Below are positions 15,561 to 23,105 of a stretch of 37,166 bases of DNA, in pieces (positions within the stretch are counted from its first letter, which is position 1; each line of letters starts with the position of its first letter). The stretch lies in the NCBI GenBank assembly GCA_938003885.1, contig CALKWT010000100.1:1-37166 (forward strand), written 5' to 3'. The notes under the pieces were generated by a model, which saw only the letters and a list, made by a program, of their open reading frames with translations, did no database searches and was not told the origin of the DNA. A program made the translations under genes and the position numbers. Source of the stretch: an uncultured Balneolaceae bacterium. Its GTDB lineage: Bacteria > Bacteroidota > Rhodothermia > Balneolales > Balneolaceae.

Positions 15561-17276
15561 ATGAGTCTAAAGATACCTCACAGATATTTGAAATTTATTT
15601 TCTGGCTATCCATTTCAGTTTGTTTGAGTGCAGAGGCTTACTCGCAGTCCGTATTCACCGGCAGCATTCAGGAGGAGCAATTGAAACTTCATATGCTTCT
15701 GGCAGACTCTCTGACCGTCTCTCCTGTAAACCGGCCCTGGACCTATTCCGCATACGACAGGTTTATCCCCTCAGAGACTCATAGTAGAAAGTGGTGGGAA
15801 CGTTCCATGACGTCCGCATCTTTCACTCATGACCTGGGCGGTTATACGATCCGGGGTGGATTTTATCCTTTCCATTTTCAGAACACACTGAATACCCGTC
15901 TGCCCCATGGCGATAATAACGGGGCTGCCTGGTATGGACGAGGAAACAACTCTGAATTCCGTGCGGGGTTCTACTTTACTTCCGACTACCTCTCTGTCTC
16001 TTTCTACCCACATATTATTTATCAGGAAAATAAAGATTTTCTCACTCCTGAATTTATTCCTGGAGACGGTAAAGGGGGACTCCGCTATATAGCAGAAGGT
16101 ATCGGAGTCCGATATGATGCCCCCTTCCGGTTCGGGCCGGATCCCTTTACGACCTTCGACTGGGGGAATTCATATATCCGCGCTCATTATAAATCAATCG
16201 AGGCAGGCCTGAGTACGGAACCGCTCTGGTGGGGCCCAATGCAACGGTACCCTTTGATTATGAGTAATAATGCACCGGGCGTACCACACGCCTTTCTTGG
16301 AACCAGAGAGCCCTTAGATATCCCCTATATTGGGGATCTCCAATTCAAATGGATGGCAGGGTATCCGAGAGAATCGGGATATTACGACGGAGTCGGCGCA
16401 GGCAATGTGAATTTTATGAACAATATTAATATTGCCTATCGCCCTTCATTTTTAAAAAATATGACCCTGGGTTATACCCGCGTCTATCATTTTTATCAGA
16501 ATGATGGATTTGATTTCAACGATCTCCTCGTCATTTTTGACCCGCTCCGAAGGCGCAAACTGGTTTCTCAGCAGGGGGAAGATCATGAGAGGCAGGATCG
16601 TAATCAACTGGCATCCGTCTATGTACATTTTCTCCTGCCGGAAGCGAATGCGGAGATCTTTGGCGAGTTCTTCCGGGAAGACCACAGTTACGATCTCCGG
16701 GATCTGTTTGTTCAGATCAATCACAACAGTGCCTATGCATTCGGCTTTCAGAAGATAAGCCACCCCCCCTATTTTGACTTTATTAAAACACACCTGGAGT
16801 TCACCAACCTTACCACTTCCCAGTTAAAGCAGGTTCGGCCGCAAACCATGTTCTATACACACTCCCGCATCAGACAGGGGCATACCAACAGAGGGCAGAT
16901 TCTGGGCGCGGCCATCGGGCCCGGATCCAATAGTCAGTTTCTGGCTCTGGATGCTTACAAAGATGAGTATAAGTTCGGCCTGTTTGCCCACCGTTTGGTA
17001 GATAACGATAACTTTCATTTTGAGAAAGGGTCCAGTTCGTTATCTCCCAGCCGGGATTTCGGGGATTATTTCAGGCACAGAGTCGATTTGACACTTGGAA
17101 TAAATTTCATCTATAGTCCGGGACCGTTTTTGATCAACGGTAAGATTGCCTGGACAAAGGCTTATAATTACGGCCGCTTTGATTATGGCAAGTTTGAGGG
17201 GGTTACCATTCAAAACTATGAAAGGAAAGACCGATCCAATGTTCACTTTCAAATCGGAGTGACCTACATATTATGA
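15561..17276 (+). CDS. Capsule assembly Wzi-family outer-membrane protein, copy 1
   Basis: Predicted outer-membrane beta-barrel of the Wzi family, which tethers or helps assemble surface polysaccharide. I prefer the ATG at 15561: it gives a clean signal peptide, MSLKIPHRYLK followed by a hydrophobic core and AEAYSQ, and 571 residues. A TTG at 15489 would add 24 residues before the signal peptide and has no Shine-Dalgarno. The body is rich in aromatic, Gly and Asp residues with alternating strands and has family blocks such as WGPMQRYPLIMSNNAPG and RQGHTNRG (from about residue 438) followed by AAIGPGSNSQ. It is clearly paralogous to the following gene, with which it overlaps by four bases (ATGA). 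Divergent from the wzz-like operon, it is likely part of the same glycan system. Confidence 0.85.
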   Translation: MSLKIPHRYLKFIFWLSISVCLSAEAYSQSVFTGSIQEEQLKLHMLLADSLTVSPVNRPWTYSAYDRFIPSETHSRKWWERSMTSASFTHDLGGYTIRGGFYPFHFQNTLNTRLPHGDNNGAAWYGRGNNSEFRAGFYFTSDYLSVSFYPHIIYQENKDFLTPEFIPGDGKGGLRYIAEGIGVRYDAPFRFGPDPFTTFDWGNSYIRAHYKSIEAGLSTEPLWWGPMQRYPLIMSNNAPGVPHAFLGTREPLDIPYIGDLQFKWMAGYPRESGYYDGVGAGNVNFMNNINIAYRPSFLKNMTLGYTRVYHFYQNDGFDFNDLLVIFDPLRRRKLVSQQGEDHERQDRNQLASVYVHFLLPEANAEIFGEFFREDHSYDLRDLFVQINHNSAYAFGFQKISHPPYFDFIKTHLEFTNLTTSQLKQVRPQTMFYTHSRIRQGHTNRGQILGAAIGPGSNSQFLALDAYKDEYKFGLFAHRLVDNDNFHFEKGSSSLSPSRDFGDYFRHRVDLTLGINFIYSPGPFLINGKIAWTKAYNYGRFDYGKFEGVTIQNYERKDRSNVHFQIGVTYIL

Positions 17277-19048
17277 TTAAAGTGAAAGAGACTATCTGCC
17301 TTGTTAAAAACAGGCCTGTAACGCCATGGACTGGCAGAACAGCTCTTAAAGTTGCCTGGATGACGGTTGCAATACTACTCTCCATTTCGGGACTTGCAGT
17401 TGCCCAAATACTCCCGATCAATGAGATCATGGAGGAACAGATCCGGTTGCAACAGCTGATGCAAGGTTCAAAATACTCTTCCTTTACAAACCGGCCGGTC
17501 TGGATGAGTATTTATGATGATTACATGAATGAGGCGGAATCAGGGCTACAGTCGGGCTTCTGGACACGCCCTTTGAATCAAAAGAGATATGAGCTGGGCA
17601 GCACTATTCAGGCAGGCGTGTATCAGCCTGTCATAAAGATCACCTCCAATTCGGATGTTCCTTATGGGGAAAATAATGAAGCCGCCTGGTATGGCCGCGG
17701 CCTGAATTCAGAGTTCACTGCCGGCATATGGGTAACATCTGATTATGTGACCGCTACTTTCAGGCCGCAATTTTCGATTCACGAAAATCGTGCATTCGAA
17801 ACACCCCGGTTTATCCCGCAAGACCCTCTGGGCCAACAGCGATATATAGCTGAAGGAATTGGTGATATTATTGACATGCCCTATCGGTTCGGCCCCAACT
17901 CCTTTAATACAGCAAATCCAGGCTACACCTCCATCCGTCTCCATTATGACGCTTTTGAAGCCGGTTACAGCAATGAACCGCTCCAGTGGGGGCCCAATGC
18001 CAAATATCCGCTCCTTTTAAGCAATAACGCTCCGGGAATGAAACATTTTTTCCTGGGTACACGGCGCCCTTTTGCCATCCCCTATATCGGATCAGTTGAA
18101 CTTAAATGGATTAACGCCTTTCCTGAAGATTCCGACTATTTTGATCAGCCGGAATCTTACCAGAGGGAGAGATACATGGGGGGAATAAATCTCGTCTACT
18201 CACCCTCTTTTATCAGGAACCTGCATCTCGGTTTTGGGCGGATTGTACATACCTACCTGGAAGAGGATGGACTCAGCAGAAGAGAGATGGGAATGCTGTT
18301 CGACCCGTTTTATCTGAATAATTTTGTCCGCAAAAGAGGGAATCTTCGAGATGTAAAACCCCGATACCATCTTAATTCCCTTTTTGGGAGATGGGTTTGG
18401 CCAGAGAGCAGAATAGAGATCTTTGCAGAATATTACCGGGAAGATTTTGCATGGGATTCCAGGGATCTGTTAATGGAACCTCGTCATAACAGCGGTTACG
18501 CACTTGGAGTCATAAAACTTGTAGAGGCGCCACTGGCAGATTTTTATAAACTACATGTTGAATTTACAAACATGACACCGGGATTTATTCAGGAAGTCAG
18601 GCCTCAAAACTACTACTATACAAACGAAGAGATCCGACAGGGACACACCAACCGTGGGCATCTCCTCGGTGCGGCTATCGGTCCTGGATCCAACAGCCAG
18701 TATATCAGTATCGATGGTTATTTTCCAAGCGGAAGAGCCGGAATATTTTTTCGAAGATTGGCCGATAACAATCACTTCCATTATAATTATGACCGATTTC
18801 TGAATCGACCCGAGGAGTTTAGGAATGGCTATGGAGATTACTGGAGGAACCGGATCGATCTGACTCTGGGCGGCCGGGGCCTTATTAAGCTATATGATTT
18901 TCTGCTGACAGCTGAACTATCATGGACCAAACTGTTTAATTACGGCCGATTTGACTACGGCAAATTCGGGGGCCTCAATGTGACCAATTTTGAACCCTAC
19001 GACAAAACTAACCTGCAGTTCCAGCTCTCCGTTACCTATCTGTTCTAA
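17273..19048 (+). CDS. Capsule assembly Wzi-family outer-membrane protein, copy 2
   Basis: Second Wzi-family protein, 591 residues, starting within the stop codon of copy 1 (ATGA overlap), so almost certainly co-translated. It has a long charged N-region and then a signal core TVAILLSISGLAVAQ ending near residue 46. It shares block after block with copy 1, for example EGIG, WGPNAKYPLLLSNNAPG, FLGTRRPFAIPYIG, and RQGHTNRG (from about residue 455) with AAIGPGSNSQ, while loops between the blocks differ. It ends in FQLSVTYLF, an aromatic C-terminus typical of outer-membrane barrels. The pair looks like an old tandem duplication; two barrels may recognise two polymers or form a heteromer, which is inference. 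Confidence 0.85.
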   Translation: MIKVKETICLVKNRPVTPWTGRTALKVAWMTVAILLSISGLAVAQILPINEIMEEQIRLQQLMQGSKYSSFTNRPVWMSIYDDYMNEAESGLQSGFWTRPLNQKRYELGSTIQAGVYQPVIKITSNSDVPYGENNEAAWYGRGLNSEFTAGIWVTSDYVTATFRPQFSIHENRAFETPRFIPQDPLGQQRYIAEGIGDIIDMPYRFGPNSFNTANPGYTSIRLHYDAFEAGYSNEPLQWGPNAKYPLLLSNNAPGMKHFFLGTRRPFAIPYIGSVELKWINAFPEDSDYFDQPESYQRERYMGGINLVYSPSFIRNLHLGFGRIVHTYLEEDGLSRREMGMLFDPFYLNNFVRKRGNLRDVKPRYHLNSLFGRWVWPESRIEIFAEYYREDFAWDSRDLLMEPRHNSGYALGVIKLVEAPLADFYKLHVEFTNMTPGFIQEVRPQNYYYTNEEIRQGHTNRGHLLGAAIGPGSNSQYISIDGYFPSGRAGIFFRRLADNNHFHYNYDRFLNRPEEFRNGYGDYWRNRIDLTLGGRGLIKLYDFLLTAELSWTKLFNYGRFDYGKFGGLNVTNFEPYDKTNLQFQLSVTYLF

Positions 19049-19196
19049 AGATGCTGCCAGTAGATTTCAACCTCTCTCAAGTGGGGTACTTTAGTGAAAG
19101 CCATTTTTAATTTAGACATGCCAGACCAAATTCACTCTTCGGATGTGATTTACACGCAGGCCAATTTCAGAAATCTATTACAATCTCAACTTCGTT

Positions 19197-19220
19197 ATGC
19201 GCCCTCCTGCAGGGGCGCAT
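19197..19220 (+). terminator. Hairpin after the wzi-like pair
   Basis: ATGCGCCC (19197-19204) and GGGCGCAT (19213-19220) form a perfect 8-base GC-rich stem with an 8-base loop, followed by CTTTAT on the plus strand. It lies about 150 bases past the second wzi-like stop, in the convergent gap before the minus-strand carboxypeptidase, and could stop transcription from the plus side. The T run is short. Confidence 0.45.
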
Positions 19221-19267
19221 CTTTATCAGCGGAATATCCCGGCAGATTCCTATCGTTTTTTTAGAAG

Positions 19268-20287
19268 TTACTCAACGGGTACCACTCCAGGCTCGGCCAG
19301 GGAGAACACTCCGTTGTCGGCATCCAGCACAGCTTCAACCCCTGCAGGGATTGTTAAATTATCGGCTTCATGGCCAATATCGACTCCGGAAATTGCAGGG
19401 ATGCCAAGAGGCAAAATATGATCTCTCAATACAGAGTTGAGATTAAAACCTCTCCCCGCCGGACTCCCGCAATCGGTACACTTGCCAAAAATCAATCCGT
19501 TGATTTTTTGCAACGCACCAGCCCTGGACAGATGAGTGAGCATCCTGTCTATTTTATATGGTGCTTCCCCTATATCCTCTAAAAAAAGGAGAGCCCCTGA
19601 AAAATCGGGTTCATAGGAGGTTCCAAGTGAAGTTGTCAGGATGGTCAGGTTTCCTCCGATCAATCTTCCGGTGGCACGGCCAGGCCTGATCGTTTCAACC
19701 CTGCTACGGGAGTGGTAAACGCTCTTAAACCCATCTACGACCACTTCTTTAAAGCTATTTTTTGTAAACGAATTCCACTCCGATGCCCCATTGGGGCCGT
19801 GAAAGGAGATCAGCCCACTATATGCCAATAGTGCCAAATGAAGGGTGGTATTATCGCTGAAGCCACAAAATACTTTAGGGTGTTTTTGAATTTGATCAAA
19901 ATCGAGGTAGGGTACTATTCGGGAACACCCCCAGCCCCCTCTAACAGCTATAATCCCATCAATTTCTGGATCGGCGAAAAAACGGTTCAGGTCGAGTGCC
20001 CGCTCATGATCTTTCCCGGCAAAATAACCGTGCCTGTGATTGACAAATTCCCCGAATACAACATGAAATCCCAAGGATTCAAGGTCGTTTTTCATACGGT
20101 CAAACTCTGCGTAATCGGGAAGAATGCCAGCGGGTGCAGCCAGGCCAATCGTATCCCCGGGGCGCAGCGCCCGAGGCTTGATAAACGGATGCTCTGATCG
20201 CCATCGCGTGGGCAGCTGACCTCCTTCCGTTTCAATGATCCCTGCCATCATTAATCCTGTTAGTTTCAGAAAATTCTTCCGATTCAT
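19268..20287 (-). CDS. LD-carboxypeptidase (peptidase S66 family)
   Basis: Predicted murein tetrapeptide LD-carboxypeptidase, which trims the terminal D-Ala from tetrapeptides during peptidoglycan turnover. In 339 residues the S66 triad is visible: nucleophile S144 in CGFSDNTTLH, E237 in LFLEDIGEAPYKID and H306 in GVDIGHEADN. The N-terminal MNRKNFLKLTGLMMAG looks like a twin-arginine-type signal with RK in place of RR, then a moderately hydrophobic stretch to about residue 20, so the enzyme may be exported rather than cytoplasmic as in E. coli LdcA. It is the last gene of the operon, 82 bases after nadD. Start is the ATG at 20285-20287. Confidence 0.87.
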   Translation of the reverse strand: MNRKNFLKLTGLMMAGIIETEGGQLPTRWRSEHPFIKPRALRPGDTIGLAAPAGILPDYAEFDRMKNDLESLGFHVVFGEFVNHRHGYFAGKDHERALDLNRFFADPEIDGIIAVRGGWGCSRIVPYLDFDQIQKHPKVFCGFSDNTTLHLALLAYSGLISFHGPNGASEWNSFTKNSFKEVVVDGFKSVYHSRSRVETIRPGRATGRLIGGNLTILTTSLGTSYEPDFSGALLFLEDIGEAPYKIDRMLTHLSRAGALQKINGLIFGKCTDCGSPAGRGFNLNSVLRDHILPLGIPAISGVDIGHEADNLTIPAGVEAVLDADNGVFSLAEPGVVPVE

Positions 20288-20369
20288 TTTACTTTGAGCT
20301 CATTCATACTCGATTCATCCTGGAGATGGTCGTTATCACGAGGTCCGCCCAACTCGATCAGTCTCAATT

Positions 20370-20951
20370 TCAAGGCTTTTTGTATAGCTGATTTTCAAGA
20401 ATATAATCAATTACAGCCTGAGGAGTATGATAGTTTATAGCATGTGAGCGATTCCTGATCCGAGTCGATGAGATGTCCACAGGTTCATGGTTAACAAAAA
20501 TGACCGATTCCCGGATCGTTTCAGCGAGCTGATCGGTTGGGTAGCCTGGTCTTTCCGCAACCAGGAGATCTGTTTTCGCAAGAATCTCTTCATATTTATA
20601 CCAGGTATGAAAAGCAGAGAGGCTGTCTTGTCCAATACAGAGGTAAAAGAGTGTATCAGGGTTCGCCTGTGTCAGGTAATCTACCGTTTGGAGCGTATAG
20701 GAGGGTTGAGGAAGTGTTGTCTCAAGATCACTCACGATGACGTTATGAACCCCGTTGAAGGCCAGCCTCAGCATCTCCAGCCTATGATGGTAGGGTGTCC
20801 TGCCAGATGTATCTTTGTGCGGCGGATCCGGGGTAAGCAGTACAAGCAGATCATCGATGAGCCCTGAATTCAAAAATGAGAGCGCCGAATGGATATGTCC
20901 TGTATGCACAGGATCAAATGTACCGCCAAATATCCCCCTCCTACTTTTCAC
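20370..20951 (-). CDS. nadD: Nicotinate-nucleotide adenylyltransferase
   Basis: Adenylates nicotinate mononucleotide to deamido-NAD in NAD synthesis. The 193-residue protein has the nucleotidyltransferase motif GGTFDPVHTGH at residues 9-19 and the C-terminal ISSTRIR motif, both intact; length is typical for NadD. The start appears to be the GTG at 20949-20951, since the motif begins only eight residues later and no ATG lies close upstream. It follows the BamD-like gene by 21 bases and precedes the LD-carboxypeptidase gene, in what looks like a housekeeping operon. Confidence 0.92.
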   Translation of the reverse strand: MKSRRGIFGGTFDPVHTGHIHSALSFLNSGLIDDLLVLLTPDPPHKDTSGRTPYHHRLEMLRLAFNGVHNVIVSDLETTLPQPSYTLQTVDYLTQANPDTLFYLCIGQDSLSAFHTWYKYEEILAKTDLLVAERPGYPTDQLAETIRESVIFVNHEPVDISSTRIRNRSHAINYHTPQAVIDYILENQLYKKP

Positions 20952-20972
20952 GCGTTTCTGTTCCGTGAACCG

Positions 20973-21791
20973 TTAATTTTGAGCTACCTGCTCCAGGTTC
21001 CGGATCTCCTCAAGCCGCTGGATGGTCAGGTCGTAGAGTTCCTCAGCCTTGCTCCTGTTTTCACCCTGTGGAAAGAGCTGCAGGTAGGTATTGTAACTAT
21101 CCAGAGCTTTTTCATATCTCTCTTCCTGTCGCGAAGGCACACTGTTTTCAGCATATAATACATACGCTTCAATCTGTTTTACGAGGCTCCGCTCTGCACT
21201 CGAGGAGCCTGGAAATCTGTCAATTACCTGATTGTAGTAGATGGCAGCAGCATCGTACCTGTTGGTCCTCATATAGAATTCAGCTGCGTTATAGTCGCGC
21301 ATCGCAAGCTTGTCAATCAGCTCGTTGATATATTCTGCAGCCTGGTCGCTTCGTTCTGAATCGGGATATCTCGAAAGAAACAGTCTGAAACCGTTTATCG
21401 CCTGGTTGGTATAGGTCTGATCCAGCCTGTATCGCGGGCTCAGGTGATAGTAACTGAGGGCTTCTTTGAACTCTGCCTCCTGCCGGCGCTCAGAATTGGG
21501 ATGAAACTGAACGTATCGTTGATATTCTGATGCTGCCATCAGATACCGTTCACTATTAAAATAGGATTCCGCCAGATAGTATTGGGCGTCCTGTCCGATA
21601 GTGGTTCCCCGGCCTATCGATATGACCGTTTCAAATGCGTCTGCCGCCTGAGAATAATTCTCATTTTGGTATTGAGCGAAAGCTTTGTTGTAAGCCACTT
21701 CCAGTGTGTCTCCCGGACGTATGAGATCCTGACTCCGGCAGGAAATAAAGACAAAACTGATGAGTAAAAGAACGAGTGAAATTCGTGTCAT
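20973..21791 (-). CDS. bamD: BamD-like outer-membrane assembly lipoprotein (TPR)
   Basis: Predicted periplasmic lipoprotein of the outer-membrane beta-barrel assembly machinery. The signal MTRISLVLLLISFVFISC ends in a lipobox with acylated C18. The mature part is a run of TPR-like helices: YNKAFAQYQNENYSQAADAF, then DAQYYLAESYFNSERYLMAA, and further repeats to about residue 265. The BamD-typical block in which a 'R--LDQTYTNQAINGFRLFLSRYP' type helix pair follows an ALSYYHLSPRYRLDQ segment is recognisable. The length of 272 residues fits. Only six bases separate it from the upstream polyprenyl synthase. A general YbgF/TPR lipoprotein is the alternative, less likely. Confidence 0.85.
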   Translation of the reverse strand: MTRISLVLLLISFVFISCRSQDLIRPGDTLEVAYNKAFAQYQNENYSQAADAFETVISIGRGTTIGQDAQYYLAESYFNSERYLMAASEYQRYVQFHPNSERRQEAEFKEALSYYHLSPRYRLDQTYTNQAINGFRLFLSRYPDSERSDQAAEYINELIDKLAMRDYNAAEFYMRTNRYDAAAIYYNQVIDRFPGSSSAERSLVKQIEAYVLYAENSVPSRQEERYEKALDSYNTYLQLFPQGENRSKAEELYDLTIQRLEEIRNLEQVAQN

Positions 21792-21797
21792 ATCTGT

Positions 21798-22775
21798 TTA
21801 ATGTTCTCTGTTTTTTAAAAAACTGATGAAGTGAATAAGATCCTCTTTATATGTGGAATCATCAAATAGAGCAAGACTACTTTCAGCAGTCTGATAGTAA
21901 TTTTGAATCATCTTTTCTGTTCTGTCCATAATTCCATATTTTTCATAGAGTTGGATGATCTCCTCGATCAGTTTCTGATCTTTCTGGTGATCTGGTAGTT
22001 TTAATACGTCAATCAGCCATGACTTTTCTTCAGCTGAACAACTCTCCAACGCAGCTACCGTAAGAAATGTTTTCTTCCCCTCATAGATATCTCCGGCCCA
22101 CTCTTTTCCAAATGTTTCCGGATTAGCTGTCACATCCAGCAGATCATCCTGTATCTGAAAAGCAAGTCCGATTGATTTACCCAGCTCATCCAGATGCTGA
22201 AGTTGTACAGTGTCGCAGCCGGCTGTCATTCCACCCAGCCTAAGTGAAACGGATAGCAGGGCAGCCGTCTTTCCCTCGATCATTTTCAGATACTCAGAAG
22301 AAGAGACAATGTCCCTGGTTTCGAACTCCATATCCATCGCCTGCCCTTCGCATATTTTATTAACTCCCTCAAGAAAAAGTGCATTGGCTTCCCGAATATC
22401 TACAACATCGTGCAGCTTTAATAACTGCAGGCACGCCTGAACAAACATCCCGTCACCAGATAAAATAGCAGTCGGAAGGTTCCATTTCTTATGGATGGAC
22501 GCTCTCCCCCTCCGGCTATCTGCCTGATCCATAATATCATCATGTATCAGGGTGAAATTATGAAGTAGTTCAACGGCTACAGCCGCCGGCAGGGCCCGGT
22601 CATGCCGCGTACCGCACAATCCACAAGCGATCAGAGTAAGAACCGGCCTGACCCGCTTTCCGGGACTGTCCAGGATATATTTTTGGGGTTCGTATAGTGT
22701 TTTGGGCTGATCAGGAAAGACCAGCATCGAGAGCTCTTTATTTACAAGAGATGTATAATCCTCAGAGAAGTTCAA
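21798..22775 (-). CDS. Polyprenyl (isoprenyl) diphosphate synthase
   Basis: Trans-type prenyltransferase that condenses isopentenyl diphosphate with allylic diphosphates. The 325-residue protein has both Asp-rich motifs, DDIMD (79-83) and DDLLD (210-214), and the GKRVRPVL substrate loop at 39-46. A Phe (F74) stands five residues before the first motif and there is no two-residue insertion inside it, a pattern that limits product length to around C20 in well-studied enzymes; that prediction is tentative. The start is the TTG at 22773-22775: a TAG stop lies a few codons upstream in frame, and the next ATG (residue 17) would remove part of helix A. It heads the operon with bamD, nadD and the carboxypeptidase gene. 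Confidence 0.9.
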   Translation of the reverse strand: MNFSEDYTSLVNKELSMLVFPDQPKTLYEPQKYILDSPGKRVRPVLTLIACGLCGTRHDRALPAAVAVELLHNFTLIHDDIMDQADSRRGRASIHKKWNLPTAILSGDGMFVQACLQLLKLHDVVDIREANALFLEGVNKICEGQAMDMEFETRDIVSSSEYLKMIEGKTAALLSVSLRLGGMTAGCDTVQLQHLDELGKSIGLAFQIQDDLLDVTANPETFGKEWAGDIYEGKKTFLTVAALESCSAEEKSWLIDVLKLPDHQKDQKLIEEIIQLYEKYGIMDRTEKMIQNYYQTAESSLALFDDSTYKEDLIHFISFLKNREH

Positions 22776-23105
22776 GCAGATGAATTTTTTCTAAATTTAT
22801 AAATCGCAGCAAATTAAGAAAAAAAAGGATGAATTCCCTATCATCTCATTAATTTTTACCTGTTTCTGGTAGCGGCACTCCTTCTCATCAAAACGCTCAG
22901 ACACTTTCCAACTGGAACCTCCACAAACAGAAATGCCGGCAGAACTTTCATTCGTTCAGCCGGCATTTTCAGATCTGGGATTTCGTTATTCTGGAGCTTT
23001 TTAAAAGCTTACCGAATCCAGAATTCATTGTAACTACCCCGAACAGCGCACTCTGCAACACCTAAACGAACCGCTATTCAAGTTCGAATGTGCTTCATAA
23101 GTGTC
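22776..23105. other. Intergenic region with one terminator-like hairpin
   Basis: This 330-base gap separates the stop of the solenoid lipoprotein gene from the TTG of the polyprenyl synthase gene, both minus strand. It contains the strong hairpin listed at 22931-22968 and, nearer the prenyl synthase start, an AT-rich stretch that could hold its promoter, though I see no clear boxes. No coding frame of merit was seen. Confidence 0.6.
22931..22968 (-). terminator. Rho-independent terminator of the solenoid lipoprotein gene
   Basis: AAATGCCGGC (22931-22940) and GCCGGCATTT (22959-22968) form a perfect 10-base stem. After one A-A mismatch the stem continues with GAAC/GTTC, leaving an 8-base loop. 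Read on the minus strand it is followed by CTGTTTG, so it is U-rich enough to be an intrinsic terminator about 140 bases past the lipoprotein stop at 23106. Confidence 0.65.

Noticed and set aside
22995..23009. Palindrome AGCTTTTTAAAAGCT
   Set aside because: The arms meet with a single base between them, so no hairpin can form; likely chance in AT-rich DNA.
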